A stretch of 64,000 nt of DNA from Leucaena leucocephala (lineage: Eukaryota > Streptophyta > Magnoliopsida > Fabales > Fabaceae). The stretch covers positions 10,310,001 to 10,374,000 of the forward strand of contig CM073566.1 of NCBI GenBank assembly GCA_037074615.1. Reading direction: 5' to 3'. The translations under genes were made by a program, and so were the position numbers. The notes below the pieces were generated by a model. The model searched no databases. It had not been told where the DNA came from and saw only the letters and a program-made list of their open reading frames with translations. Positions 1 to 11,800 of this stretch are shown piece after piece (within the stretch, counting starts at the first letter, position 1; each line of letters starts with the position of its first letter).

Positions 1-141
1 CAAGGATGATGATTGGCATTGCTAAGGAGTTTGATGGGCTCTATTACTTGAATTATTGTGATGATCAAATTCTTCGCTTTTGTAATCAAGTCTCTCCCTA
101 GGATTAGTGAGTTGGAGTTATGGCACAAATGGTTAGGGCAC
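1..141 (+). pseudogene. Copia pol fragment (pre-integrase region)
   Basis: The + strand encodes a remnant of the GAG-pre-integrase segment of a Copia polyprotein: a GLYYLN block, a QVSP block, then after stops ELWHKWLGH, matching the usual ELWHKRLGHPNF. The fragment enters from the left edge of the window and ends at about 141, where it joins head-on to minus-strand integrase sequence of the same kind of element. It is too short and broken to code. The exact junction base is uncertain by a few nucleotides. Confidence 0.75.
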
Positions 142-268
142 CGTGTTGGGTAAGAAACGTGGTCAATGATTGATTGAAATACTTGGTACTATTATCGGTG
201 TGGAGAGTTTGAATTTTGGTGTCAAATTGTGTATGGATCATGTTGTAAAAATAATGAACGTTTGGTAT

Positions 269-3200
269 TGTAACATCCCTAATTTCTGTACTAAGTTGTA
301 TGTACAGATTGAATAAAATATGAGATGTTTAGGAAAATATGTGGCCATGTTTATGTAAAGAAAAGGATTAATTGGAAGAGGAAGAAAGTCTAAGAGCCAA
401 AGTGCAAAATTACGAAAATGCCACTGTGATGCCCTAAGAAACCAGAAGTAAATGGAGGGCATTTTGGTCATTTCACACAATGGATGGATATCAGAGGAAA
501 TTTGATAGTAAATTATTATAATTAATATGAGAATTTATGGAGTTGACAGAAGTCAAAAAGGAGTCCTGTAGAATTAATTATGGAATTTACGGTGAAAAAT
601 GACACCGATAAAGGGTTAAAGGAAACATATGTAATTTTTAACAGGACTTCTGGGTCTCAGAAAATTATGAAACTTTGTAGAGAATTCATTTTATATTAGA
701 ATGAATTTCTAAAAATGTTAGAACAATTAAAAGAGGTGTTTAGCATTTATTCTGAGATCAGGATAATTTAAGGATATCGGTATAAGGAAAGTACATTGGG
801 ATTTGTGCCAATTAGCTATTGGACCTAAAAGAGGCCCAACATTTCGTCCTAGGCCAGCCCAATAAGGCCCAAAAGTTATCTTGGAGCCCAAGTCCAATAA
901 TAAATAATTTATGGATTTTTGAAAAGAAAGAAAAAGAGAATAAAGTAAGAATTAGGTGTTGCACATGGTGGGACCCACAAGGACTTCAAAATGGCACCCA
1001 AAAAGAGGAAGGGTTAGGTGTACCAAGGGAGGCCATGCTAGTGATGTCATGGTGGTAAGGTCTTGAGTGAAAAGTGAAAAGACATTCCAAGATCAAACCT
1101 TTAACCATTAGATCAAATAGTTTCCAAAGTGATCTTAGCCTTCAAATGGCACATGACTTTTGCTATAAATACCCCCCCTTTCCATTCACCCAAGAGCTCC
1201 TTTAGAAAGAGAAGTGAGTTCTAGAGAAAGAATATGGAAGAAAGCAAGGGTCTTGAAGGAGCAAGTAAGGTAAGTTGTCTTCTTGCTTCTACCTTTTGTT
1301 CTTATGGTTTGTGCTTGAGTTTAAGTGACTTTTTAGGCTTAAATCTTGGGGAAATGCTGCTGGAATTTTTGTGTATATGTGAAAGGAATATGAGTTTTAA
1401 GTCATAGATAGTTAAGACAAGCTTAAACAAGTTAGTTACATGCTTGGTTGTTGGATTAAGTTGATGTTCTTGACTTTACCATGGAAGAACATTTCGGTTT
1501 GCACTGTTCATGCACTGTTCATGATAGAAGGAAATGGAATTTCAATGATTTAATGCTTCCATTGAGTTTATATGATGATTTTGTGTAGGATTGGAAAGGT
1601 TTTGAACCTTGGAAACCATTGGAATTAAAGGTTATAATGTTGAAAATTCCTCACGGTTACTGTTCACTCGCATGAACAGTGATTTGAATTTCATGATTTT
1701 GATGCTTCCAATGGTCTTAAAATGAGATTTTGTGTGGGGGAAAAGTGGAGGAACAAGTATGGGAAGCATTGGAATCAAAATGAGAATTTTTGAAAGAATT
1801 ATGCATGTTTTTCAAATCTGTCCGGAACAGTGCATAGTTGCTGGAATTTGGTTGTTTTGAGTTCATAAATGGATTCAAAAGGCCAAATTGTGTAGGGTAA
1901 GGTCAAGACATCAATTGATTTAAAGGCTAAGTCAATTGGTAAAGATTAAAGGAAGTTATGTTACTTAAAGTAAGCTTAGTGTTCAAGAGAAGTTAGATTG
2001 TAATGGTTGGATGGTAATGTGATGTTAGGAATTGCTTGGTGTGCTCAAAAGAGGGCAGCCACATAGCAAGGAAAAGTAAGAAGGAAGAAGCAAAGTTAAA
2101 GTGGAAAGAAGTAAAGCAATAAGGTAGTAAACTTACCCTAAACTTGTATGTATTGAATGTTATGCTTGATTGTGCTATGACTTTGTTGAATTGTGTGCAT
2201 ATGTGTATATGATTGAAGCTCTGTTTCTATGATTACCTTAGCCAATTGTATTTCATATGTTACATGGAAGCATGCACATTACACAATGTTTACACTTTCA
2301 CAAGCAAGCACAAGTATTTACTTTAATGCATGCATTGTTTAGTACCGTTTGCTACTGAGATTCCCCCGAATCTCATTCCCTATTTATAACCCATTACAGA
2401 GAGGTTATGTCGAAGTGAATTTTGAGAATGCTGTAGGACGCCGTTATGCTGCCGATTTTCAGACTGAACATAAGGAGATGATACGTACTGTGTACGTAGG
2501 TACTGTCTAAGGAGTCTGGAAGTGAGTGGACCTAGTCGGTTCATCCAGTCTTTCCTGGGTACTTACGTAGAATGGTAGTTCTCACGGGAATTACCGAATC
2601 AGTACAAAATCAGTTATTTTTACAGATGAAGTATAGTAGTCATACTGCCGGATTTCAGGCAGGAAAGATGTAATAGAGATACGAGGATTTTGTTCATGCC
2701 CTGTTGTATAAAGATTTATCATTTAATGATAAGTATTGTTTGGCATGTTTGTTTGATATGTGATTGATGTATGCATATGTATGTAAAGTTGCTTGCTGGA
2801 ATTTGCCACCATGAACAGTAACTCGTGGTGATATAGTGATGTTTGATCTATAATTAAAAATAGTAAATGATTAAATAAATGTATGATATGTTTATGATAA
2901 ATAGTAGACATACCAAGCTTCGATTTGATATATAGAATGTCTCATTTTGATGTCTACACATGGAGATATAAATTATCAAAGTTGGGACCAAAATGCTGGA
3001 TTCAGAAGAAAAACACTGGATGAACAGTAAAGTTGTAACTTTGACTGACGTTGACTTGGACAAGGAATGGTCAACGAGTTATTTTTCCTTGAAATAGTAT
3101 TGAGTTAGCTTCATGTAGCAATTTGAATCACTGCATTCTGATTTTTCTAGAATTAGTTATGAATTTTCGAAGTGAGGTCACTCATCTGGAATTTACATAG

Positions 3201-3318
3201 TGAACAGTACTCGATAAGAGTAAAACTCCAGATTGAGAAATTGGACTTCAATGACCTTGAAAGTGGTTCTAAATACTACCAATTGGTCCCTAAGATGTAC
3301 AAAAGTAAGGATGTTTCA
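269..3318 (+). mobile_element. Solo LTR (about 3.05 kb) inserted in Copia-1 integrase
   Basis: The block begins TGTAACATCC and ends ATGTTTCA, so it has TG...CA ends with short imperfect inverted termini. It is flanked by the 5-bp duplication GGTAT at 264-268 and 3319-3323. The interrupted Copia integrase reads on across it, which fixes both borders. No retroviral-type domain is visible inside. A TATA-like TGCTATAAATAC at 1161-1172 followed by a purine-rich leader suggests an LTR promoter on the + strand. Length and composition fit a long Gypsy LTR left after LTR-LTR recombination; a non-coding LARD is less likely because no internal LTR pair was seen. Confidence 0.75.
1161..1172 (+). promoter_or_regulatory. 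TATA box candidate in solo LTR
   Basis: TGCTATAAATAC matches the plant TATA consensus and lies in the middle of the 3.05-kb solo LTR, where the U3/R border would be expected. It is followed by a GAGAAAG-rich leader. Activity is inferred only from the motif. Confidence 0.4.
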
Positions 3319-5092
3319 GGTATACCTCAGTTTTATCCTTTAAGAGGAAAGCCCAACTGATACGGTTATGGTTATCAATAAGGGTTATGAACCATTTAGA
3401 GTGTGTACGATTGGGAATGGAAAACGGCTTAGAGGGGTGATAAGAGACACTGGGGAAAGAAGTGCGTTGATGTTTGGCTAACTCACATGAATCACAATGA
3501 AATTATGAGATTTTATTTGAGCAAATAGAAAGAAACATCTTACACATATATTGAAAATTTGGATGACCTAATCTCTTATGCCATAACTCAATTTCACTAG
3601 TTCTAGGGAGATACTTTATTACAGGAATAAGATACTGGATCATGACATTCATTCAGGTAATAGAGTCCATCAAGTTCCTTAGCAACATCAATCGTTGTGC
3701 CTGTGAATAGATCCTGAAAAACATAATGCGTAGCAAAGAAATCAGCATGACAAAGCTCCCTTTTGTTTAATTGACTTACAGATAATAAATTGCATTTTAA
3801 TTTTGGAACATATAGAGCGTCATGGAGTGTGTGTAGCGGAAACTTTAATTGTACCACTACTAGCTACTAGAGAATTAGAGGCATCAACAATTTTAACTGA
3901 GGCATGATAAAGTAGGAGTGTAATTTGTAAATAATGAGACATCATCGGTCATATGATCAGATGCACCGGATTCACTATCCAACAATAGCCTGTATTCTTA
4001 CCTTTGATGGTAGCAAGAGCTTTGAAAAAAATTACCTCGTTGGACCAAAGAAGCAGTGGGCTGTTTATGGGCCTAATTCTCAAGTGTAGCTAGACGATCC
4101 AAAATAATCTGGAGTGGATCTGAAGGTGTTGGGCCAACGGAAGTAGAATTGGACAAGGAGGTGTGACTTGGGCCAGTATGGTCAAGGCTTATTTCCTTTG
4201 AACCAGATGCCTCAGCCACGTGACTCTTGGGCTTGCGATTTTTGGGCTTCCAGTCGGATGGTTTGCCATGAAGATCCCAACACCTATCTGTTGTGTGGCC
4301 CAACTTCTTACAATGGTCACACAAGGGGCATTCTTTCCTAGAGTCCGATGCACGAGTGGTGAGGGCGGATGCCTCGGTGGTGACTGGTCGTGGAGCTGAG
4401 TGGACAGGAAGCATGATTTGACGGAGAGATTCCTTGTCTCTCAGTAGGGCGAATGCCTTTGAGACAGAGGGAAGTGGAACCTGACTGAGGAGACGACCAC
4501 ACACATCGTTGTACACTGGTTTAAGGCCAACAAGAAACTCAAAGAGATGCTCTTCCTCCAACGCCCGACGATACTCGGCGGCGTCATCGGGGTTCCTCCA
4601 AACGCGATGTTACAACAAGTCGAGTTTATGCTAGAGGGCCAACTTTTCCAAGTAATAAGCATTGAGAGGTCGCGGCCCTTGTTTGATGGTCCAGAGGCGT
4701 GCTCTCAGATCGAAGACAAGTGAAGCATTTGGGCATCTCCCATAAGCTTCCTTAACAGCGACCCAGATGGCATTAGCTGATGTAAGGAACATGAAGCTCC
4801 GTCTGATAGCAGGAAGCATGGAATTAAGGAGCTAGGAGGCAACCAGTGCATTATCCGAATTCCATCGACGACGGGTACTGGCATCGCCGGTGGGGGCCTA
4901 GTCGCTCTAAATCAAATCCAATTTATCCCTTCCATTGAGAGCTAGAAGCAACGGTAAGACGCTCCGGCACAATAAGAATGGCCTATCCTTTAAGGCCTGT
5001 GACTTTGAGACGTGACCCACTGTCGGACGTGACGGTGCCGTCGGATTCTGTGATGGACGAATGGACAAGCCGGTCATCCTACTCTGATACCA
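3319..5092 (-). pseudogene. Copia-1 gag, protease and start of integrase, broken
   Basis: Minus-strand fragments run from gag (about 5090 to 4630, with the block LVFDLRARLWTIKQGPRPLN) through the gag C-terminus and a CCHC knuckle of the form CDHCKKLGHTTDRC (near 4310 to 4260). They continue into a protease remnant with DHMTDDVSLF (about 3970 to 3915), a pre-integrase block (3857 to 3603) and the first part of the integrase core (3600 to 3319). The coding sequence changes frame several times and carries stops. It belongs to the same broad Copia lineage as the young element at 12194. Confidence 0.8.
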
Positions 5093-5467
5093 TGCTTGAA
5101 GACATATGCTCATGTTGGCAGAGAGATGACAGGTAACAAGGGAAGAAAAATCTGTATCAATTATTTCTTGTGTATATTACTGATCTGATATGCTACATAT
5201 ATACATGTAATTTATCCCAAGTAATGTGGGATTTATAGTGAAGAATCTGGTAACAAATCTCCTAAATAATCTCCTAAATTTGGTAATAAATCTCCTAAGT
5301 ATTCTACTAAATTTGGTAACAAATCTCCTAATTAATTTCTATGATTTCTCCCCATTAACTCCTGATTTGATTTCTGTGATTTCTCACCATTAACTCCTGA
5401 TTTGATTTCTCACCATTAACTCCTGATCCCTATGATCTCTCCTTAACTAGTCCTAATATCTCCTACA
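5093..5467 (-). repeat. 5' LTR of Copia-1
   Basis: On the minus strand this 375-bp block starts TGTAGGAGATATTAGG and ends with CA directly before TGGTATCAGAGT, a one-mismatch copy of the tRNA-Met primer binding site (5092 to 5081). Its first bases match the LTR start of the young Copia at 12194, so the two families are related. A sub-repeat of the form TCCTAAATTTGGTAA occurs several times at 5260-5330. Confidence 0.75.
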
Positions 5468-5824
5468 ATACTAGTCTTAATTCATTATTGTTTATACGAT
5501 AATGTTTGACGAAGTATGATTAGAATAATTCTATAGTTACTCATGGATCTTATTATAAAGTAAACATGAAAACAATATAATAAACACCATGTCAACTTCC
5601 AAATGATTGGTCTAGGGCACAATCACTAAAAGAACCAACAACTGGAGTGCCTAAATAGGGATGAAGAAGCGAAGATCAACTTTAATTACTGCAGATTGGT
5701 GCTCACTTTGTTTCTCAATTAAGTAATTTGGATGATTGAGGATTCCTCTTAAATGTTTATAATTTGTAGTGGCATTTGGAGCTTGATTTGTTGGATTTAA
5801 TTGATCCTCTTCTTTTGTATGCAG
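5468..5824 (+). other. Intron sequence before the first visible exon
   Basis: AT-rich sequence between the Copia-1 LTR and the first recognisable PRMT6 exon. It ends in a pyrimidine-rich stretch and TATGCAG, a normal 3' splice site. No transposon domain or RNA gene is visible in it. Confidence 0.6.
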
Positions 5825-5890
5825 GCAAATGAAGTGGTGAAAGCAAATAATCTATCTGATATTGTCATTGTATTGCATGGACGAGTTGAG
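5825..5890 (+). CDS. PRMT6: PRMT6 exon a (first visible)
   Basis: The 66-bp exon encodes 22 residues, ANEVVKANN...VLHGRVE, of the SAM-binding Rossmann fold. The final Glu of GRVE corresponds to the residue contacting the SAM adenine in PRMTs. The acceptor is TATGCAG and the donor GTAGGC; both flanking introns are phase 0. Upstream exons are outside the window. Confidence 0.9.
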
Positions 5891-8800
5891 GTAGGCTTCT
5901 TTCAAACAATCCCCCATTTTTTAAATAATTATTACCAGTATAATTTTTCAATTTTAGATTATGATGGTTTAAATATTAACTTGGTGTGTAGCATCTTAAT
6001 AATCAAACCTTTTACTCAATTTCCAAACTTCTGATTTTTTTTATGAAAAATAAATGAAGTGCTTGTTTTGTCCGTGTAAATCTAAGTTAAAGGCTGAGTT
6101 GGTATGTGCTTATCTTAAGGATGAGAAGTTTTGGTTAAAAAGTTGTCAACCTTCACTTGTGAAAGGAGTAGCAAAGGTTTTCGATATGAAGAAATAGAGG
6201 CCTGTATCTATAGTTATTTTTCTTGTTATTGTCATTTGATGTTTTTCTAAGAATCTTTTTTATTATCTTTCGAATATGATTACAAAGGTAAATGGGGTTT
6301 CACAATACTAGCATAATTGAATATCAAGGGAAAATTAAACGATAAGATACAGCAAATGTTAAATACAAGATCCTAAGATATTATGACTACAAATAAGTAA
6401 ATGATAAATATAAAACATTATCATAAGTGATTATCCAGATGGGCCTGACATTGGGTCTTAAAGTCACTAGCACTCCCACTGAAGCTAGAGAATACATGTT
6501 GATAATTCCCAGCTTCATCTGATTTGCGATTTGAGCATTGGAAGGTATGTACGGTAGATCAACCACCTGGAATCAATTTTCGCCTTTATGAAATGGTGAA
6601 AAATGTCAACTCGGTTAGTTTGGTCATGATGAATAAGAACACTTAGTTTGGTCATGATGAATAAGAACACTTAGTTTGATCATGATGAATAGGGTTCTTT
6701 GCAATTCCAAGAGTGACCATGTTGCAATTCCATTTTCAGCTCCTTTAGTAATATGTAGATCCACTATTCTTCACATATTCGTAGAGCCAGTGCTCAATAA
6801 TTTTTGTACTGCTTCTAGCCACTATTGGCGGCTTATTGCTTCTCCGCGTGACTAGATTACCCCAATTATAACTGCAATAACCTATTGTACACCTCTTATT
6901 AGTAACTGACCCAGTATAATTTGCATTTAACTAGACTACAACACTCCTAGGTTTTCCTTTAGAAAAAAAGGACCACCATTGCTAGGCGTCTTCTTCAGGT
7001 ATCTCAAAATTCTGCATGCATCTTTCATGTGCTCTTCCTGTGGCTTATTCATGCATTGGATTACTACACATACGAGAAAACTGATGTATGGCCTAGCCTG
7101 AGATAGATAAATAAGTTTTATCATAGTTGATGATCAAGAAATCGTTCATGGATTTTCTTTTTTTGATAAAAGGGGAAAAAGAACATTTGTTAGATGAGAT
7201 TGAAATAAGAGGAGAATTATAAAACAGCAGAGAATGTATGCAAAAAGTTTGAAGTTATGTTGGAAACCATAATTATGAAATTTGGAACTGATGATTTCAA
7301 TTTTCTGTGAAAATTTAGTAGCTTTGGTATGCAATATTTAATTGATATTGCTTGATCGTTTTTACTTTGGCCTGTAATATTAACTTAATTTGCTTCTATT
7401 TATTCTTATATTTGCTAGTTGGAACCATTTTCTTAATTAATTTAACATTAGGTATTCTTTCTGCAGGATGTTGAAATAGATGAAGAGGTTGATGTCATAA
7501 TCTCCGAATGGATGGGATATATGCTTCTATATGAGGTGCTTATTATGGTGCATTGAATTAGCGGTGAAAAGTGAGATTATTTGGAGGGGTGAAACCAGTA
7601 CTATAGTTTTATAATAAGGAAAGACATGCATTCAAAAGAGAAGAAAATACAATTAGTTTACAATAACACATCCTCATATTTCTAATCACATCCTCAATTT
7701 CTGCTGTGCGATTGCCCAAGTATGTTGTTCAAGGTGTGTATGGGATGGTTTCCCTGCTATACAAATTGTTATTTAAGTTGAAATAGAATCCTTGTCCTTG
7801 GTTTGATAGGTTTATCGAGGTAGTTGTGAAGTTGGGATGAAGAAAAATGTATGTACTACTGAGCGTTTTGGAAACAAATTGTTGATGACATAATCCCTAC
7901 TTCTTGTATGTGTTGATTGCATACTAATTATTGGGAGTGACACTTAAACATATCATCACTGAAAATTTTTCACTCTCACTTCTGAACAATTGATTGGGGT
8001 TATAACAATTTTTCGCGGCAGTTGAACTGCAGGTATCCTTCTAACCAAAAGAAAATATATTCTTGAATTTTTAGCTGTGATATGGAAAATTGGTTGCTAG
8101 ATCATGTAGTGCACCTATGTGTTCTCAATTTTGCTGAGAAAATAGCTTATAGTAAGCGTAATAGTCAGCCTCAATTTTTCAGAGCAAAAGAAGAAAATGG
8201 AAGTGCATTCTCAGGCATAGAAGTTGAAGATATTGCCAAAGGATTGATGAAGAATGGCAGGATTATTGAAGCAGATGACTTCACACATTCATTCCAGTTT
8301 AAAGAAAAACTTGTCATTGGCAAATCTGGTTTTATATTCACACATCTCAAGATTCTAGGATGAGAACTGAACATGCAATTCATAGTTCTACTAACTATCA
8401 TGATGCGTCATTGCCCAAAAATGAAAGAATTGAAGAAAGAAGGGGGAAAGAATGAATCAAGAGAAGAAACAGAACAGAACAGAACAGAAGGAGTCGGGAA
8501 AGAAAGAAAGAAGAAAGGAGAAGAAGAGAAATCAGAAAGAACTGTGAGGTACTTGCCTATTCGACTATCATCCTGTCCTCCTTACAATTGGTTATGGGTT
8601 CCCATTTATAGGCTAGTGATCTAAGGGTTATTGTAGTTAAGTATAGTAATTACTGCAGTAACACTACGGTAATTACTAATTAATGAAAACTTTATAACAA
8701 TACCCCCTTCCCAAAGAGATCCTTGCCCCCAAGGATCAAGTAAGAACAAAATTGCAACATATAGGTTCTTATATCTTGGAAGAAATCTTCTGCTTATTGG

Positions 8801-11800
8801 TGATTTGAATCCAAGAGTTGATCTCTTCAAATTGACTTTATCCTGCCACACTGAGCACTTCACTTCCTCCTTTTCTGTCATAATTAAACAGTAGACCCTT
8901 TCCAAACAACATTTCAATTAATTCACCCTTAAACCATTCTAATACCATAATTCTTGTTGGAGTAAAGTTCAGGAACAAAGCCCACTTCTGAAATAACCCA
9001 TCATTATTAACCCCCAAAGAAATTGTGAAACAGAAATGCAATGATATTGGGCTCTCCTCTTTACTATTCTAGCCTAGTCCATAAACCCATTGGGCTCCTG
9101 TGTAGCCTCTAAAACCTTGCTGTAGCTTAACAAAAGTGCTATCCAGCTGTAAATTTGACTTTTCAAATGGAGAACCTTGCAGCCACGTGAACTTCTGCAT
9201 ACAACCCACAAGCTGCTCCTTCTTTTTTGAAGTCTGCGCAGTACCTCGTGAAATCTTCTGGACACGCGACCGAAGCAGAGGTAGCAGTGAAGAAAACGAA
9301 CTCAACTGCACAATCGGTATAGCGACCAACGTTGACGTCGAGAGAGCAGTAGATCTTGATGGCGCCCTGCTTGAAGGTGAGTTGTACAGCCCAACCTTTC
9401 TTGAATTCTCCACACTAGTTTCTGCACACTCAGTTTCTGATTTCGATGAGATTGAAGGATAGAGCCCTTGCTTACTGTAGAATCTTGGATCTTGACCGAA
9501 AGGTTCTTGCATTTTCTTAGCTTCCTCTTGCATTGCGACACACTTTTGGGGTTCTGGGAATTTCCCTTGCTGTTCGTTCTTGATTGACAGAACCATCTTC
9601 TTGCTCCGCCACAGCAAAGAAATCTCCTGCACTCTGGCCATACGTCGTGCCTCCACCAAAGTTCTTGGGTTAAAGAATCGGACAGAGTCGGCTATTTCTT
9701 CCCTCAGTGCTGCTACGTATATGCTCACCAAGTCGCCTTCGGGCATATCCAACTTGGCAGAGATTGTGTCGAATTTGACGTTGAACTCGGCCACTGTCCC
9801 TACTTGTCGAAGGTAAGTCAGCTCTGTCATCGACTTCTCATAGGTTGGGCCGCGGCCAATGTTTCGTATCTCAACTGCCAGCGCCTGTATTTCTTGACGG
9901 AAGGTGCGGCCCATAATCTGAATTTCATTACGGACACCCAGAACCATCTCTTGTAGTTCATCCACGCTATGCAATCGCTGCTCGACGTTCTGCATCCTGG
10001 CTTCCATTTTTCTGGCGTTTTCTTGTATTCTAGTTTCCATCATTCAGAGCCGAGGTCCGAGGAACACATGCTTTGATACCACTGATGCGTCATTGCCCAG
10101 AAATGAAAGAATTGAAGAAAGAAGGGGGAAAGAATGAATCAAGAGAAGAAACAGAACAGAACAGAAGGAGTCGGGAAAGAAAGAAAGAAGAAAGGAGAAG
10201 AAGAGAAATCAGAAAGAACTGTGAGGTACTTGCCTATTCAACTATCATCCTGTCCTCCTTACAATTGGTTATGGGTTCCCATTTATAGGCTAGTGATCTA
10301 AGGGTTGCTGTAGTTAAGTATAGTAATTACTGCAGTAACACTACGGTAATTACTAATTAATGAAAACTTCATAACATATCATCTTGAGGACAAGGTGCAG
10401 CTTTTAGGGGAGGGTAATGATAGAACCATCTTAGCTGGCCAGACCTATAAGAAGAAGCATAGGATGATGCCAGCAAAAGGAAAGATACTTTCTGAGGGTC
10501 AGGGAGTTGACTCTAAGACTCCCACCATTTTTGAGAAAGAAGCTGAGAGTTAGAGTGGCTCTAGGGGCGCTTTAGACTTGTCTTTTGTTAAAAGTTATTT
10601 TGGGGACTCTGTTGGTTACTTTTGACTTCTATTTAACCAATGGGGCACCCTGGGTGGAGGTAGGATGTAGTTTGTAATCTGAGTGTGCTGAGGAGGGCTT
10701 TGTCCTCTTGAATGCCAGCTGGGGGTGGAGGAAGATCATCTTTCTTTATCATTTTATATGGTGTTTTGAGTTGACGGTCTGATGCGAGCGTATGCTTTTA
10801 GTAACTTATTTGTAGTGAGTGTTAGTTTATTTCTGCTGTAACTCTTTAAAGTGTTTGATGCTCAAAAAGCTTATTATTCATCTCATCAGAAAATAGCTCT
10901 TATAGGCAGAAATCCTATGTTTAGCAAAGATACTAGGATTCTCTAGATTACAAGATAATCTAGGAGAATAAAAAAACAAATCAATAATTTAAAACAGAAT
11001 CAAATCTGCTGTGATTATAGGAATCATTGGCAGCTAACCTAAACCTAATCAATAATTGAATAAAGTCTGGGCCTTGGGCCCATAACCAGCTGCGTCAACA
11101 CTCTTCTTGTTTGGGACCTTTAATGTATAGTCGGAGTTAGATTTTCATCATTTGGCTTGGGTTCTATCAGATCTCCAAGGATCTTGGCTAGTTGGGCAGG
11201 CTTGATGCCTCAAGGATGTCTTTAAAAGATTAACCCTAATAGAATAGAAGTTTGTGACTGAAATAATTAATCTCAGCTGATTTCATGGACATAAAAGCAG
11301 GCAGGAAAACTTCCTAAACTACAACTATGTGATCTGATTATCATAACAAATCTCCCATCTGAATGCTGTTTGATTATGTTTGACTATTTTCAATTAATAT
11401 TATTAACTACCTGAATAACCACACTGGTTTTCCTTGTAGAGCATGCTTGGAAGTGTTATCACAGCTAGGGATCGCTGGCTCAAACCTGGAGGTCTTATTC
11501 TTCCTTCTGATGCGAAGGTAACTTCATTATTTTATGCAGATGTTTCAATGCATATTGTTTACCAAATTTTGTTAGTTTGCTTGCTTATTTCATTAGAATG
11601 ACCGCCATCCAATGTTCAATTTTCTATTTACCTCAAATTCATGTTTGTTTGGTGAAGCTAGGAATAAAGAAGGAAGCTTTGATTTTTATATGAGAATGTG
11701 TCAATGGTTATATAGGCCCAAACAGGTGAAGTTTAGTGATATAAACTGTACAATAAAAGCAACAGCTACTAGGAACCATTGTAGGAGAATACATGATTAT

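Larger units (their letters stand above)
142..5467 (-). mobile_element. Truncated Copia LTR retrotransposon (Copia-1), split by a solo LTR
   Basis: Read on the minus strand the order is 5' LTR (5467 to 5093), tRNA-Met primer site (5092 to 5081), gag with zinc knuckle, protease, pre-integrase and integrase. It stops at the inverted junction near 141. Reverse transcriptase, RNase H and the 3' LTR are missing. The integrase frame continues exactly across the block 269-3323: the DKTEVY segment lies right of it and the QF-TKIQTLHTDN segment left of it. This shows that the solo LTR inserted into an existing Copia copy. Several stops and frameshifts make it non-coding. Confidence 0.85.
5891..7466 (+). 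other. PRMT6 intron a-b (1,576 bp)
   Basis: GTAGGC...CTGCAG intron. It contains a 28-bp tandem repeat (6615-6698) and a minus-strand Copia RT/RNase H remnant (about 6700-7130). The rest is AT-rich with no recognised feature. Confidence 0.85.
8401..10376 (-). mobile_element. TR-GAG: gag-only LTR retrotransposon, complete, minus strand
   Basis: Two direct terminal repeats, 8401-8699 and 10083-10376, are close to identical apart from a short indel in an AACAG array and a few substitutions. The ends are TG...CA and the target duplication TATCA is perfect (8396-8400 and 10377-10381). On the minus strand a primer site GTGGTATCAAAGC (10082 to 10070) abuts the 5' LTR and a purine tract GGGAAGGGGGTATT abuts the 3' LTR. 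The only coding capacity is a gag frame. This matches the non-autonomous TR-GAG class described in plants; its enzymes must come from a Gypsy partner. Confidence 0.88.

Noticed and set aside
819..1058. 79-codon open frame inside the solo LTR
   Set aside because: Low-complexity, charged, without similarity to any known domain. It lies in an LTR that has no coding history.
8171..8401. 76-codon minus-strand frame opposite the unidentified 93-codon frame
   Set aside because: Both strands being open cannot be resolved here. The plus frame is longer and was kept as the tentative one.
9136..9462. 108-codon plus-strand frame
   Set aside because: It is the antisense of the TR-GAG gag frame, which explains the openness through codon bias.
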